Positions 36,001 through 51,000 of a DNA stretch of 64,000 nucleotides are shown in pieces. The stretch lies in NCBI RefSeq assembly GCF_018143015.1, contig NC_054741.1, positions 13,701,736 to 13,765,735 of the forward strand, in the 5' to 3' direction. This stretch comes from Lytechinus variegatus. Taxonomy: Eukaryota; Echinodermata; Echinoidea; Temnopleuroida; Toxopneustidae. Numbering within the stretch: the first letter of the stretch is position 1; every line of letters begins with the position of its first letter. Made by a program: the position numbers and the translations under genes. The notes beneath the pieces are model-generated. The model saw only the letters and a list, made by a program, of their open reading frames with translations. It did no database searches and had not been told where the DNA came from.

Positions 36001-39000
36001 ATACCAAAAACTGCTTTGAATCTTTTGAGCTGCCTATTGGGTTGTGCTAGGAGTAGCATTTTCTACTTGACAGAATTCTGCCTTTAATCATATTTTCCAA
36101 ATCTTGAGTGATTCCTCTAACCCTAATAGCCCCAATAATGAAGTCTATTGATGAGTATTCTGAACTTAGGTTCAATCTAAACTCTGGTATAAAGTAGTAG
36201 AAGAAAGATAAATTAACAATTGTAGCACAATTCCATAACCAAAATAGTAAACATTAGAGACATGAAATATCAACAAAAAGTTGACATTTTTGGCTTACTA
36301 TAATTTAGGCACAGAGTAAGAACATGGTCTAAATTAAACTAAACTATTCAGAATACAGACAATAAGGACAATGAAAAAGTCATGTTCAATAAAATCAGTA
36401 TTCTGAACATTGTCTGTTCTTTATATCTTTTTTTCTCAGAGATATGACAGAATTTATATTCTCTCATTAAAATTGTCAAAAAAATTTTGTCATACATTTA
36501 GCTAACACAAAAAGTATGCTTTAACAAATACGCATAATCCCAGTATACAAGCAAAGAATATGATAAAATTTATGACAGGGTCTCGCAGTTTTGTCATTTC
36601 TTTAGTACCATAATATCCTGATACCATACCGACTACATGTCAAGCATACAGTGATATTATTCAAATTAGATTGTTGTATTAATTTCACTCATCTTATGTG
36701 AATATTTTCAAAAATATTTTTCATGCTACAAGCAGTCAGGCCCTAATTATCAATTGCTCTTTTTTCTCTGTTATTCCCTTTTTTCTGTCGTTTTCTACAA
36801 TTCTACTCAGCTCCATCTCTCTCTCTGTAACTAAGCGCATCACATGCCCCACTGCCTTTCTGTTGGTTAGAGTGGCTACCACTCAGAACTAATAGTGATT
36901 TTGATTGGTTTGCCTCTGAAAAGATGGGAGAGAGATATATGACAGGAAAATTTACAGTTTCCTAGAAAAAACATCCCTGAACGTTTGATGTGTTTTGTAT
37001 TCACTATAATGTTCATATGGATAATAAAATAGAAAGAACAAAATTCATGCGGACATTTTCAAGATGTCTGCAACTGAGCATTTTAATCCATCAGAGACTG
37101 AACATAAATTCAATTTGGTTACCATGAATTCTGCTTTGCTGCTTGCTTGCCTTGTGGTCAGATTAAATTCTAAATCGGCTTCACATTGCAGCCAATGATG
37201 ACGTCATAACGATTTGGAATTGAATATGACATTATCCTTACAGGGAGGTTTGGAATAGACTGAAACTTTTATTATAGTATTCATACAACTATTCAGAACT
37301 TCGGTCCTTTAGTTAACTAGTTGGATTGTTCATATCAAAAGCTTTTACAAATTATTTGAAAATCTTATCACAGCCGATATTGAAGTGTGTGCCAGGTTTA
37401 ATTTCTCTAACCTCTAATTAATGTGGTTTATCTCACCAACGCTTGTAAAATTGATCGTTCTGAGGCCTCGTCCGTAATCCTTGAAAGTAAAGGCTTCTTT
37501 GATCCATCCCGGAGTCACAATACTGCCCTTTTTTCCAGTCGTCTTTTTAACGATGACCTGGTCATTTTTGTCCATTAGGGTCACAGTGAGATTATAGTAG
37601 CCTCCTTTACATGTACCTTCATGGAATGATTCCGATGCCTGATGGGATATGGTCAAAGTTCAATTATGTACTTATTTTTGATGGGGTTGAATGGTATTGT
37701 TTAATGTTGGAAATGATCAAGTTGCATGAATAAAATAATAACGATAGTAAGAAACATGTAATGGTGGCAGTAACAATAATGAAATGATAATGATGCTTAT
37801 AATAATAAGAATGTAATGACAACAATACCTGAATCTCTGGGGCTGTGTCAAGATGTTCCTCTGAGAAATGTTGAGTCAGAACAATGTCTTGTGATTTGGT
37901 ACAGGGTAAATGCGAAGTTAAAAACTCTGCAAAGGAAAGTTAATATGAAAGCACAAAATAAGTTGCATCATCTAAACTGGTTTACTGACCTGTGTCCTAT
38001 TTCTTAAGAGTTACAACTATAATGATGACTTTTCCAACTACCCATCAGGACTCGGCAGCCAATCACAATCAAGAACTCCATGGCATGTACAATAATTGCA
38101 ATGTAACAATCATGGTTACATTTCATGAAATGAGACATAAGATTTTATTTATTAATTACTTATTTGTTTATTTCTTTATTTACTTACTTATTTATTCATT
38201 TATTTATTTATATATTTATTCATTTATTTATTTACTTACTTATTTATTCATTTATTTATTCATATATTTATTTATTTATTCATCTATTTACTTATTTATT
38301 CTCTTGATTATTTTTTCATTCATTTATTTATTCAATCATTTGTTTATTTATTTATTCATTCATTTATTCTTTAATCAATAATTCATTCTAATTGAGATTT
38401 TTTAAAGTCTAAGGTTACATTTGATCAGGTATTCTTCCTTATACACACATTGGTGCTACAGATCTAAAACAAAATAGGATGGATTTCACAATAACAAGGT
38501 CCAGGATTAAGAATGTGTATCAGAAATCAATGTGATGTGCTGCGTAACAAAAACTGAGGGAAGGAGAAAGGAAAAGAAGAAGCAAGATTAAAATGGAGTT
38601 GACGAACGAAAATCAAATTATGAATCATGACATGATGGAATGAATCATTGTGATTCCATGCATTTTTCATTAATGTTAAGTTTAGACTTGAAGCGTATAT
38701 CAATTACTGTATGTGCAGCAAATGTGTCACAATTTCCACCCATTTACACATCTACAAAAAAATGCTGAGCTTTATTCCACCATTCAAACAAAGCTTTACA
38801 AAAAGTCCCCTATACTCACGCTTCTCCGTGCCATCACCACCGTCAACAATTTTGAATTCCCCACCATAGTTCCAGCGTGTCATATCACCGTTCTATCAAA
38901 CCAAAATTCAACAGCGAATACAGACATGACACTTCAATCTGAAAATTCCTTGATTTATTCAACAAGATCCTGGGTCCTGTTCATGAGGACTTGTTATTAT

Positions 39001-42000
39001 ACCAAATTCAAAATTTCTCTAACAAGATTACTATCAGCCAATCAAATTGAATGATTTCAGTAGCTTCAAACTGTTTCTGCGTATTGATAATATATCAAGA
39101 TTTATGGAATAGGGCCCAGAAAACCCACATCGTGCAGCAGTAAACATCACCCATTTAAGCACCTCACCAGGTGGGTTTCATAAAGCTGTTCGTTCGTAAG
39201 ATACGGATGACTTAACGCACGACTGGTGATCCTTTCTTGTGCTATGTGATATCCCTATGTAAATGAGTTAAAACCCAAGAACATGTTCCAGTCGTGCATA
39301 AAGCTGTTCGTAACTTTACAAACAGCTTTATGAAACACCCATCTTTCTGATGTAAAAATCCTCCAGCTACATTGAGACTACATTGCTTTGAAATATACTC
39401 TGCATCTTTACATAGGGATTCATACTACATGTAATAATATCATTTTACCCAATTTTTACTCAAATCAGACCTATGCACACACACTATTAAAATGTTTTGT
39501 CAGTGATTTGCACTAAATTTACCTTATTTATTATTTATTTATTTCATTTATTTATTTATTTGTTTCTGCATGTCATTCAGCCAATCAAGTAAAAGAATTT
39601 TATTAGCTTATAACGAGCTCTCATTAAAAATCACAGATCATTTCATAGCGTGCTCCCCATGTATTGTAGCCTGCATATGATTGTTAAATGCAAAAATGCA
39701 AATGAAAGTTTTCCCCTATTTTTGTGCTAAATCTAAAAAGATGAGTTACTGCCAAAATAATTAATTGCAAACAGCAAAAAAAAAATCTAAAAGGCACAAT
39801 TTTTATCTATAGATGAACTGCACAGTATGCTGATCAAGCTTGAACCCATACTGCAAACAGGTATGATCAGAGAAGATTTTCCACTAATGAACAGTTCTGT
39901 TTCAATGGATTTCGATTCATGACTCTCACCGTTATTTTCTTTTAATATTTCAACTGCTTTAATCCAAGTTTTTCGTGAAATTTTGTTAATTCCTGTTTAT
40001 CTGGAAATCTGTGAGATTTCGCACAGCAAAACCTTACCTCTTGTGACGCAATCCTAAAATATTTATTTAGAATGGACCAACCAGCCAACAGACAAAGTCC
40101 TGATTACTATGAACCCCCTTCTTTAAACTACTCAGGGTTATATAACTTACAGTACGGACCTAACGTCTCTTAGTGCAATCATTAAATTAGCAATATTTAC
40201 AATGGACCAACCACCCAACAGACTATGGGTTTAGTCTCCAGTTCACAAAACAATCATAACTGGCAATTCATTGCAAATTCCTACTTTACAGCTGGTTTGT
40301 TTCTTGCAACAGGTAAAAAGCAATTTTTTCATATTTGAAATTGATATCTCAATCATAAATTAGCAACGGAAATCTGATTGCAAATGTTTTCTTGCAATAC
40401 CTCCCCCCCCCCCCGGTCCTAATTCCCATAAACCCCATTCTTCAAACTACTTTGTGTTATAGAAATAACAGTAAAATCCCTACCTCTCCGGATGCATTTT
40501 CAAGGAGGTTTTGAGACCAGCCTGCGATCTTCATTTCTTTCAAAGAGAACGTTCGGTTCAATGGTAGTAATTTATCAGCAAGCTGAATAAATAGAAAGAG
40601 AGAATCACAGTATACAAACAAAGTTAATTCAAAGAATAGCCAAAAGATCACTTTCAATTACACCTAAACAAAGTAAAAACTCTTTTTTCAAGGTGAACTA
40701 CTGAAGATTTCTTGGAGTACCTCAACTGTTTGTGATCATACTGTTGATATCTGTATAAGTCATCTCTATGCCAATAATGTAATATATCTCTAATTTGGGA
40801 AAATGAATTAGTTTGACCTTATTTGATTAGCATTATATCTTTGTAATGGAAACACTTTTTTTCCATTGCTGTCTTTCCTTTTATTTTTTAGGTTTTGGAA
40901 TCAAATTATTGAGAAGGTAATTAGAATTCTATGAATTACTTATCTGTATGTCTAGATGAAAATTTAATATTCCTATTTGTTGTCAATATAAGAAATTTGG
41001 TTATTATTTGTCTTCAATTTTTTTGGAAAAAAAATTAAATACCTCTTGTTTGGTCTTGGTTTCCTTTTCTTGCTCTTCTGGTGTGAGAGTTGGTTCCTTG
41101 AAATTCTTGTCATATACCAATATTCCTGACACACAAACATCACCGCCAACTAGTGATAAAAAAAAATAAGAATTTGTAAGATTTGATTTTGCTCTATACC
41201 AATTATAAAATTTCAAATATTCATTGGAGGAGAAGAAGAAGAGAAAAAGAAGGAGGAGGGCAGATAGAGGAGAGCTGTTGGTTCAAATCCTAGCCATAGC
41301 ATTCATTTTCCTAAGCACGAAATTCATCATGCTGCACTTGATCCAGATAGGATCACGCAAGGAGCCGACTGGCAGGAAAAAAAATGCCAAAGCAGCTGTA
41401 AGCACCAAAATTGGTAGCCAAATTCTAGTAAGATCCATGGCTGGGTTAATATATGAGCGCCTTAGGCACGTTGAGCAGTTTGGGCATTCACAAAATAAAT
41501 ACCCTATGGCCCAAGTCTGGTTTAACTTAATAGGCCATGATTAAACTCTGTGTTAAAATTATGGGAAGCCCCAATTTCAAAATTGTACTTGCCTGTAATG
41601 TTTCCCATCTCTTTCCTCATGTTTCAACGATGAAGAGACGTATTTCAGTAATTATTCCCAGTCAAATATGAATGAATATAGTGTCAAAATAAGCTGATAA
41701 GTTGCACTTGTAATTTTAGAGATATATATAGATAGGATGCAAATTGAACCAAAGTTCAGATATGGACTCATGTATTTATTACTCATGAAAATTAATGGCT
41801 GGAAAGAATGTTAAAACGTTATAATAGCGTAGAGCCCACCTGTTTGAAAGGTCAGTGTAGTGCCTTCATCACCTACTGTGATTGGGACCTCACATGTCTT
41901 AGCTGTGGTTCCTACTGCGTGGATATGGCCTTTTGTCTCCAACTGTTTCAGGAGCTACAACAAAAATTAAATAATCCAATAAAAATATATAAGTCTACAG

Positions 42001-45000
42001 AAAAATATGTCCTGCGAGAGGCTTGTGTGGGGGCACCTACCTCTGGGCAACAGTTTTTAGTTTCACTTTTGCGAGCCCTTTAATACCCACTTGTTTGTCA
42101 CTTCAATATATATTTGCATTTTTTAATATCCTGCTATCATTTCTCTGTACCGTATTTATGTTTTTATATTGCTATAACAAATGATGATTATAATAACAAT
42201 TATAAAAATCGTAAAATCATGATTTTTATCAAGAACTCTAATGATACGTGTATGTATTCACTCCTTTACCAAGAAAACAAATTGCCCACAGCCCCTATAG
42301 ATTTCAATTCTTACAACTACTTCTAATACTACCCCTCTTCTGTGTTTTTCTTTTCTCTTTCATTTGTCAGATTAACATATTATAAGACTCATGCAGACAA
42401 ATTTCAATTGAATAGCAAAATTCAATTTGGTGTTTCCAACTGTAAGAACTGAACAAGACAAGTAACATCAGCAGCATTTTATCAAAGGTAGTCTGAATAA
42501 GGCTGTACAATATTGCATATTTAATTATTCCATTATCAACAGATGTAAAAACCATGATATATTTGAATAGATCACTCCAATGAATATAAATGTATCATGT
42601 AATGTCAAGTAATGATATTCACCTACCACTTTTTCTTGACTTGAATTATTGTGGGGTTCGGGAATAATATATTGGTAAGGAAAATGTCATTTTTATGATC
42701 CTCTGCCTGAGATGCTATGGTGAGTTTTTGGCTTGGTAATGGGAATAATGTCTGTGTTTCATAGTACTAGTATTCCAAGGAAGATTTTTTTTGCCTGAAA
42801 TACACGATACGTCAATTCTTCACAATTCCATTTAAGATATGTCACAAGCCCGACTGAAGTTTCAGTGTCACAGTATTTTTAAATTATTATCCTATATGCC
42901 ACCTTTATAGAAATTGATCGATTCTACACAGGTGTTGGTGTTTTAATAAAAAGCTTTGTCATGAGTTGTATTTAGTATTGCTCACATGGAATATAACAAA
43001 ACACCAAAAGAAAAAAAAATGATGCAGACACTTTAAAGACTAAAAAAATATCATCATTGGACTTTTCTGCTGAAGATAATAATTGTAACACACATACACG
43101 TAGTAGAATGAAATGAGGATGGTGTTTGGTTCACTTATACATTTTCCATTTTTTGATCAACTAAATAACAATTTTCAGTTGCAATTTTTTTTAGGGCTTC
43201 AATGTTACAACATGCACAGGCGCAGGTAAGAAACAGGACCTTACAGCTCAAAACTTTAAAATCAACTAAAAATTAAAGAATTTGAAGACCTACTTGACTC
43301 GTGTAGTCTGAAGAATTGTCATAAATACGACTCTTTGTCAAATCTGCTCCTACAGCATGAAGACGTAGCATGTAGTCTCCAGCTTGTAATGGTAACTGTG
43401 AATGGTAATAATAAAAAGAACACATCTACTTTAAAAATAATTCTCTATATTTCAATTGCATAATGGGGATGAAGCCCGAGAGAGGGGGGGGGGGGGGGCC
43501 ACTTCCACTGACGAGTGGATACCATGCATGACCACAGGGTTTCGAAAAGCACCCTAAACAAGTACTTTCCATGTTCTGAAAATGCACCCCTTAATAAGTA
43601 TTGGCATGTGAAACCCTACCCTCAACAAGTCTATCAGTTGGAAACAAAAAGGTACCCTTGACAAGTATTCCCTGGATTGACCCCCTATACAAGTACAATG
43701 ATATCTTAATTGTAATGTCACGGACGTAATTATGGGCGTTGGCTTTATTTTCATTAGGTTAACCCTAAAAAGACTGGGCTATTTTGGAGGCTAGAAAAAC
43801 TGGGGGGGGGGCCTTTTGGGCCCCCCCCTAAGATCTCGGCCGTTGGTCATCCGATCGCAACCAAATTTGGCACAGACATCCTTTGTCATGTCCTCTAAAA
43901 GAAAACATAGTCAAAATACTGATATTCATTGTATTTTTTAATATATGCATAATTAATTATGCGAATATGCAAATTTTTATCAAAAAATTGAATTTTTCAT
44001 ACTTTGGTACCTATTGCGGTCCATAAATTCCCGTTTCAAGGTTTTCAGCTGTAAGAAGAGGTTGTTTATCATGGAATTGTGTTATTTCGTGCTTGAATTA
44101 TTAGATATGCTTATGCAAATTAGTAATTACTAAATATGCAAATAAGTACTCCGCATGCGTTATGTAGAGAAATACAACATTTGGCATGTTTTATTGCATT
44201 ACACTCTCTTGCAATGAGCCAAAGCAATCTTGGAAGATAAACAAGTGATGTGTTACATGTACACTAGCTGGTGAAAACAAAGCATAAGAGATATCACATA
44301 ATTTATGCAAATTATATTCATAATTATGTGAATATGCAAATTTTTATCAAAAAATTGAATTTTTCATATTTTGGTACTTATTGCGGTCCATAAATTCCTG
44401 TTTCAAGGTTTTCAGCTGTAAGAAGAGGTTGTTTATCATGGAATTGTGTTGTTTCATGCTTGAATTATTAGATATGCTTATGCAAATTAGTAATTACTAA
44501 ATATGCAAATAAGTACTCCGCATGCGTTATGTAGAGAAATACAATAATTGGCATGTTTTATTGCAAGCGATTCTGGTATTTTGCACTACTTTTCTTATGT
44601 TTTTCTTTGATTTTAATTTCTTATGTATTTCTTTATTTTGCATTTCTTATGTATTTCTTTATTTTTTTATGCAATGTTTTTCATTATTTTCATATCCTAG
44701 AACTGCTACTTGAATTCACAAGTGACATAATATAGAAAGAAACAAATAAAAATGTAGTTAGAAAACAATGTGTATAACATTCATTCAAATACCATACACT
44801 TTACACACAAACGAATACAAATTTCAATTTCTTACGTGACATGTGATACGAAAATGTTACGTAACTCCGCAACCGCGGCACGGGGGTATACAAATTTGGT
44901 ATCAAAAGTTGCGCAAAACTCAAGAGAAAAAAGTCATGAAATGGCGGCGCGAACGCTTCATGCGCAAAAAAGTTATCGCGATTTATGTACAGGGGGGGGG

Positions 45001-48000
45001 CCTAAAAGGCCCCCCCCCAGTCTTTTTAGGGTTAAGTACCACCCCATACATCTTGCTCAAATCGGACCCTTAACACCTAGGGCCCGTTGCATAAAACTTT
45101 TTACCTGAGAAAACTCACGTTGTTTTTACCAGAGTTTTTGCCCTGTCAATGGCAGAAATCAGACTAACCTTAGTTTTCAGTTTTTACCACAGTTTTCTCT
45201 TTTTACCACAGTTTTCTCAGCTAAAAAGTTTTAATCAACAGGTCCTAGTGTTGGGGCAAAAAGTACATCTTTTATAAAATATTTTAGTTTTTTTATACCC
45301 TCGCAAAGTGGACAAACGCATAGTTTCCTAGCGAAATATCTACCCTTTATTCATTATTTCAGCGTTTTTGACATCCTTATTACATTACGCACGTCGTAAC
45401 GTGCCCTTGAAATTTTTTTTTTTTGTCACCCATGGTATCCACTCGTCAAGGGAAGTGCCCCCCCCAGGATGATGTTGATGATGCTGGAGGGGTGGCGATG
45501 ATGATGATGTTAACAAGCTACATTAAAAATGCCACCATGTCACTGAACCATTAACTCACATTAACGTTAGATTGACATTCAATAATTGCACTCACCGGAA
45601 ATTTCATGGTATCCACAAAACCATTGTGTGTTCGGTTGTGTGTGCTGAAGAGATAAGGATCATATGTATTTCCCAACAGCGCATAAAGGTTGCGATTTTG
45701 TGGGGTGTGACAACCAAACTTGTTGATGCACTTGAGACCTAGAGGAGAAAGAGAAAGACATAGCTTCTTGTTTATCATTATTCCCTAGACGTTGGATTTT
45801 TTTTGTTTTTTATATATCATCATGCAAATATTAGTGAGTTATCAAAAGTTGGGTAAATATCCCAACACTACAACCTCCTCCCCCCCAAAAAAAGAGTCAT
45901 ATAATAATAATAATAATGGATTGAAGCAGTTCCACAACCTAGAAAAGAGAAGGTGAAAAAGAAAGAGAATTAACAGTAAAATATGATATCATTTTTTTAA
46001 ATACTAGTATTATGTAAAAATTCATCACTGCATCAGACTTCTCCAACTGCTTGTTGCGTTTGATTGTGACATTTTGCCCCATAGGTCATGTAGTGCCTTC
46101 AAATTTTCGGCAGCAATTATTTCCTGACCCAAAGTTTATAACAATGGAACCGATAATCTATAGCTGATACTTGGTGGATTGGCATTGCTCTGTTTCTCTA
46201 GATGAAGTATCCATATTTTAGTCCTTTAAGCTTGAATATCTCTTTGAATGAATACAATGCACACTGAAATGTTTATACTAAATCTTTGTCTGTCATTCTA
46301 ATACTTATTTATTGTTCCATACCAACATATGGGATGAATTCATTACAGACTATATGCCATATTTCGTCGATGAAAGATATATATTATCATGAATATTGTA
46401 AATTGAAAGTTAAATTCTCTGGCATTTTTTTTCTTATTTCTAATTCCTAAAAAATATACTGTCATAAATGGGAGAGCAATGGAAGCCGTACATATTCAAG
46501 ACATAGACTCACCCCCAAATTCATTGGGTTTAAACTGCATCTGAGTGTTATTGAAGACGACTCCATTGAGTGCTTCATATGCCGGTCCACCGCAATTCAA
46601 AGCATAGGCTACCCCAGGAGGCTCCTTGATCACCTGATGAGGGGAATCCCCTAGTTCTATTGATACATCAGCTCCATCTAATAGTAACAAGAAACATAGC
46701 ATAGAAATAAGAGGAATCCCCTAGTTCTATTGATACATCAGCTCCATCTAATAGTAACAAGAAACATAACATAGAAATAAGGGAAATCCAGATACAGAAC
46801 ACAGAAATAATGAAAATGCCCTAGTTTGATAGATACATCAGCTTCATCCAATAGAACATGAGATATATAGAACACGCAATTTAAGGGGAGACCCCTAGTT
46901 CAGAAGATATATCAGCTCGATCTGTTAGTAATATGAAATATAGAGAACATTAGTTCTATGGATACATCAGTGCCCCGTCTTATAAAGAGTTACGACTGAT
47001 CCATTCAATCGTAACTCAATGGAAATCCATCAGTGTCGTAATTTCTACGGGAAATTTGCACAATGTCTGTAGTAAACAAAGAGAAGCACCGCAAATTTTC
47101 AAGAAAACAATGACTGCATGAATATACATTATAGTTAGAAAATATTTTAATAATCATGCTTAATAGATGTTGATGTTACTGGCTTTCCATAGTAACAATT
47201 GATCGGATCAATCGCAAATCTTTGTAATTTAAATTTACATAATTGGTAGTTGAAAAAAATGTGGCTATTGCACTTCTGTAAGACTGGCATGTTAGGAGGA
47301 TGACACACAAGTTTGATTCCCATTTTTTACGCTCTACCAAAGCTTTAGCTGGGCTTTGATCAATGCCATCGGAATACCAGACATGAAATTATTGCTTTGG
47401 AGTCCACATATTTGAAATCAGTATCATCAATTATAAGATACAGGGGCACAATTTCATCGGATCATTAACATTTTTCATGTTCCAACATTCTGAAATGCAT
47501 CAGACTCACTAATATCTTTCACAACAGCAAACGCTCGATAAAACTTCAGTCCAGTGCTCCTCTCCTTCTCAGTCAACTCCCTCTGGAATGCCAATCTACC
47601 GTCTGGCTGTTCCAACCAGTTTCCTCCCTCCACCTCCTGGATAGTGACCCCATCACAAGTGACCAAGACCTTGGTCATACTGTCCACCCAGACGGTCAAG
47701 TTATCATCATCTATGATCAGGCCACCCTCTATGGTTTCTGAATCCCCTGTTGCGAGGCAGAATCGAGGTAAACACCTGCATCCAAGGACAAGCATATATA
47801 TATTTTATCAGTTGGTATTACAACCAAGGCATGAGCATGTAATTTTCTGATTATGAACATGTTCAAAAATACCTGTTTAAGTAACGAACCAAATATTGTC
47901 AACAGTAGGTCTTCTATGACTGACATCTGAGTGCCTGATTAGATATGGACTGAATATCCATACTAGACTATGTGAAAATATCAACAAGGGATTCTATCAT

Positions 48001-51000
48001 TTTGTCATTTTTGACCTAAGATGAGTATTGCCCAAGCCTAATCTTAGACTTTCATGTATACACAACAAAAAAAGTAAGTCCCCCCTAAACAAACATCAAT
48101 AATTTCCGAACCAATGCGAGTTTCTGATATATTTTTACATGAGCGTGTAGGAAATTTTATAAGCTACCCTCTGAGTAAATGTTGTGGATGTATCTTACGT
48201 CATGCTTCAGTGAGCACCGTCATAAGGCAAAATTGTCACTTTTCAAAAGTCACAAGCAAAATATCATGACTTCCGCGGCCCCTGCAATACATCGTGCTCA
48301 CTCAACCATGAACATACGATATCAAATTTTGGTCTGAAGTGGTTAAATGATGGATAGTAAAAAAGCATAACACCATAAAATTCACCTAAAAACAAGTTTT
48401 GCCCAACTTTGTATTTGCACAATCTGAAAAACGACTCTTGTGACTTTCAAAAATGGTCATTTTTAATTCAATCTTTAATTACTCATGCATGACTCAACCG
48501 ATCAATCTCATTTTTCCCCAGGAATCGCTTAATGAGTGTAGAAAACCACCCATGAAATATCATATCTTAAAATAATTCAGTTCAAAAGTTACAGCAATTT
48601 GATTTAGGGGGGACTTACTTATTTTGTTGTGTATATATGTACATATACATACATGTACATACAAACATGATGAAAATCTCATTCTTTATCGTATTTTCAC
48701 AAAGTTAGCATCCAATATTTTTACAAACTTCCAAGTGCCTATGATCGATACATGGATCTACATCATGTAGGCAAGTTTTTGCAAGGTTCAGTTTGAGGTG
48801 GGGACACAACCTGACTCAACACTTTGCATTACTACCACGCATAAAAGCATCCCTACTTAATAACTGACTCGTAGTGCCTCTCCAACTTAAAGTCACTAAA
48901 TTATTTATTTGAAAACTAATAGATTGGTCATATTCTTCTAAGGGTACTTTGAGAAACCAAAGGATATTGTTCTTGATGTGCAAATGCCATGGATATTACA
49001 AAAGTCTCTCTAAAAGATGAGAAGCAGCATTTTACAGGACAGACAGGACAATGATTACCTATCGTTTGGGTCTAGAACATCTTCTGGAATGTTTGAGAAT
49101 AGTGAATAGCGGCATGGCCCTTTAGGTCCAACAATCTGAAGGGCTTTCTTGTCGGTCATAGTGATGGTCCACACGTCTGCAGATTGCAGGACACCGGACA
49201 TTCCAGCAATGTAAGCAACACCAGCTTGACCTTTCATCAGGGTCACCTGAAAGTCCATAACAATAAAACATGACATCTTCTTGCATACTACTACTACCAT
49301 TTAATTGGTCGCCAGGGTATAACGACAATAGTTTAAATAATTTTCATCAAGTTTCCTGGATTATTAGAAAAAGAAAAAAAACTTATTTACATGGCCAACC
49401 ACTGGTCACAAATAATGAGCGCACTGACTCAGTCGAGTGTCCAAGTAGAGCACCTATGACGTGCATATCAACAGAGCTGAATGATGCACTGTCACCGGCA
49501 TGGCCGTATTTGTCATGTCTTGAGAGACAATGTTTAGAATTCATTAAATTTGAGCATACGGTAAATATAATTAGTTATCATGCACTTAGTTTTTAAACAT
49601 CAAAGATTAATTTTACTCCCAGGCATAATGAAATCTAACATCTAAAGAGGGGAAGATGAAATAAAAGACTGCTATGGGTAGGTGGCCTTTAAAAAGACAA
49701 GTGTTCATACCAACATCTTGATACCTGATAAAGAGCTGATGTTGTTGAGTCTTCGTCCTGTAAGCTATGAGAACACATGACCAGCATGGACCGGCCTACA
49801 AAGTTAGAGGTATCCTCAAGGAGAGTGGTTGGGTTGATCCCGCTAAACTCCTGGAGATGGACAACCTTTCCTCTAGGTTTGTCATGGTGATCCTCTGCAA
49901 AGGCAGCGCTCTTGCTGTGAAACACTACAAAGTGACTGTAAGATGGCCCACAGAGTTCGAGTGTTTTTCCATCGTAGGTCCTCATGGTAAAACTGTCACT
50001 TCCATCAGGCACCAAGGGAACCTTGACATGGGAATAAACTTTTTATTTTTCTTTATTGTCCAATTCAAATAATGATTAAATTTACCTGAATTGTTGGAAA
50101 ATATAATAAAGGTAAAAGTATTTGGTGGTAGGTGAGTATTCTGTAGAGCTTCTACAAACTGACAATTTACAACCTAAATGATATACTGTACATACAATTT
50201 TTTTGTATTATTATATTTTGTTATAATTTTGATGATTCAAATCAATCTATGTCATGGTCCAATCACATCATTATTAAAGAACCTTAACATTCAATGGTAA
50301 CTACCATAGTTTACAATGATCAATAGCCAATCAAACTCAAAGATTTCATGGACGTTACCATAGGATGGGAAAGTTACCATAATAGCAACTCATATGGAAA
50401 CAGGCCCATGTCTATAATTTCATGCATATATTAGGGTAACTGATTCAAAATTGATCAAAGTTTAATTTCTTCAGAGATTGACTACAAAAATTATAGATTA
50501 TGTAATATACGACAAGTGTGCCAATGTTGTCAAGTACTGCCCTATTATTAGAAACCAGGGGGGGGGGGGGTATTCTGAAAAGTCTCGTAAGTTTCCACTT
50601 AAATATCCTTTTAAGTTACCCATTTAATGGAGCGCTAATGTACCTCCAAATTCGTATTCTGAAAACTCTATTAGCGCTCAATTAAGTCCCTTTAGGCCAC
50701 TCCCCTACTGAGCCGAATTAACCAATCAAATGCGCTCTTACAACGTAAATTTTTCTCCTAGCGCGCAGTGTCTCTTCACTTTGCTGCCTTGCAGCGCACC
50801 GCCCGGCTGCTGCAGGTGCACTGCACCACGATCTTGATACAAAGAATTTTTGCTGAAAAATAATGCTTAAGCATATTTGCATCGGAGATTAGAGGTTCGT
50901 TATGTTGTTGAAATTAACTGTTGTCTTTTCCCTTTCTCTCTCATTTATTGTACCTTTGTGCTTTTCTCTTTTTTTCGAACGCGTTCTGATTTTCACAACC

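Larger units (their letters stand above)
43479..45468. mobile_element. Outer inverted-repeat element, split by two insertions
   Basis: The left end '(g)nccacttccactgacgag' and 'tggataccatgcatgacca' pairs with the right end 'catggtatccactcgtcaag'. An intact relative of about 0.53 kb is at 58038. Here the same sequence is interrupted by a 1.28-kb TTAA-flanked element (43759-45035) and a 163-bp element (45081-45243). Confidence 0.8.

Noticed and set aside
37992..38381. A 129-codon plus-strand frame rich in Phe, Ile, Tyr and Leu
   Set aside because: It is a translation of the (TTTA)n tract; no gene structure.
41224..41544. A 106-codon plus-strand frame with a Lys/Arg-rich start
   Set aside because: The basic start is a purine-rich simple stretch; no homology or splice partner was recognised.
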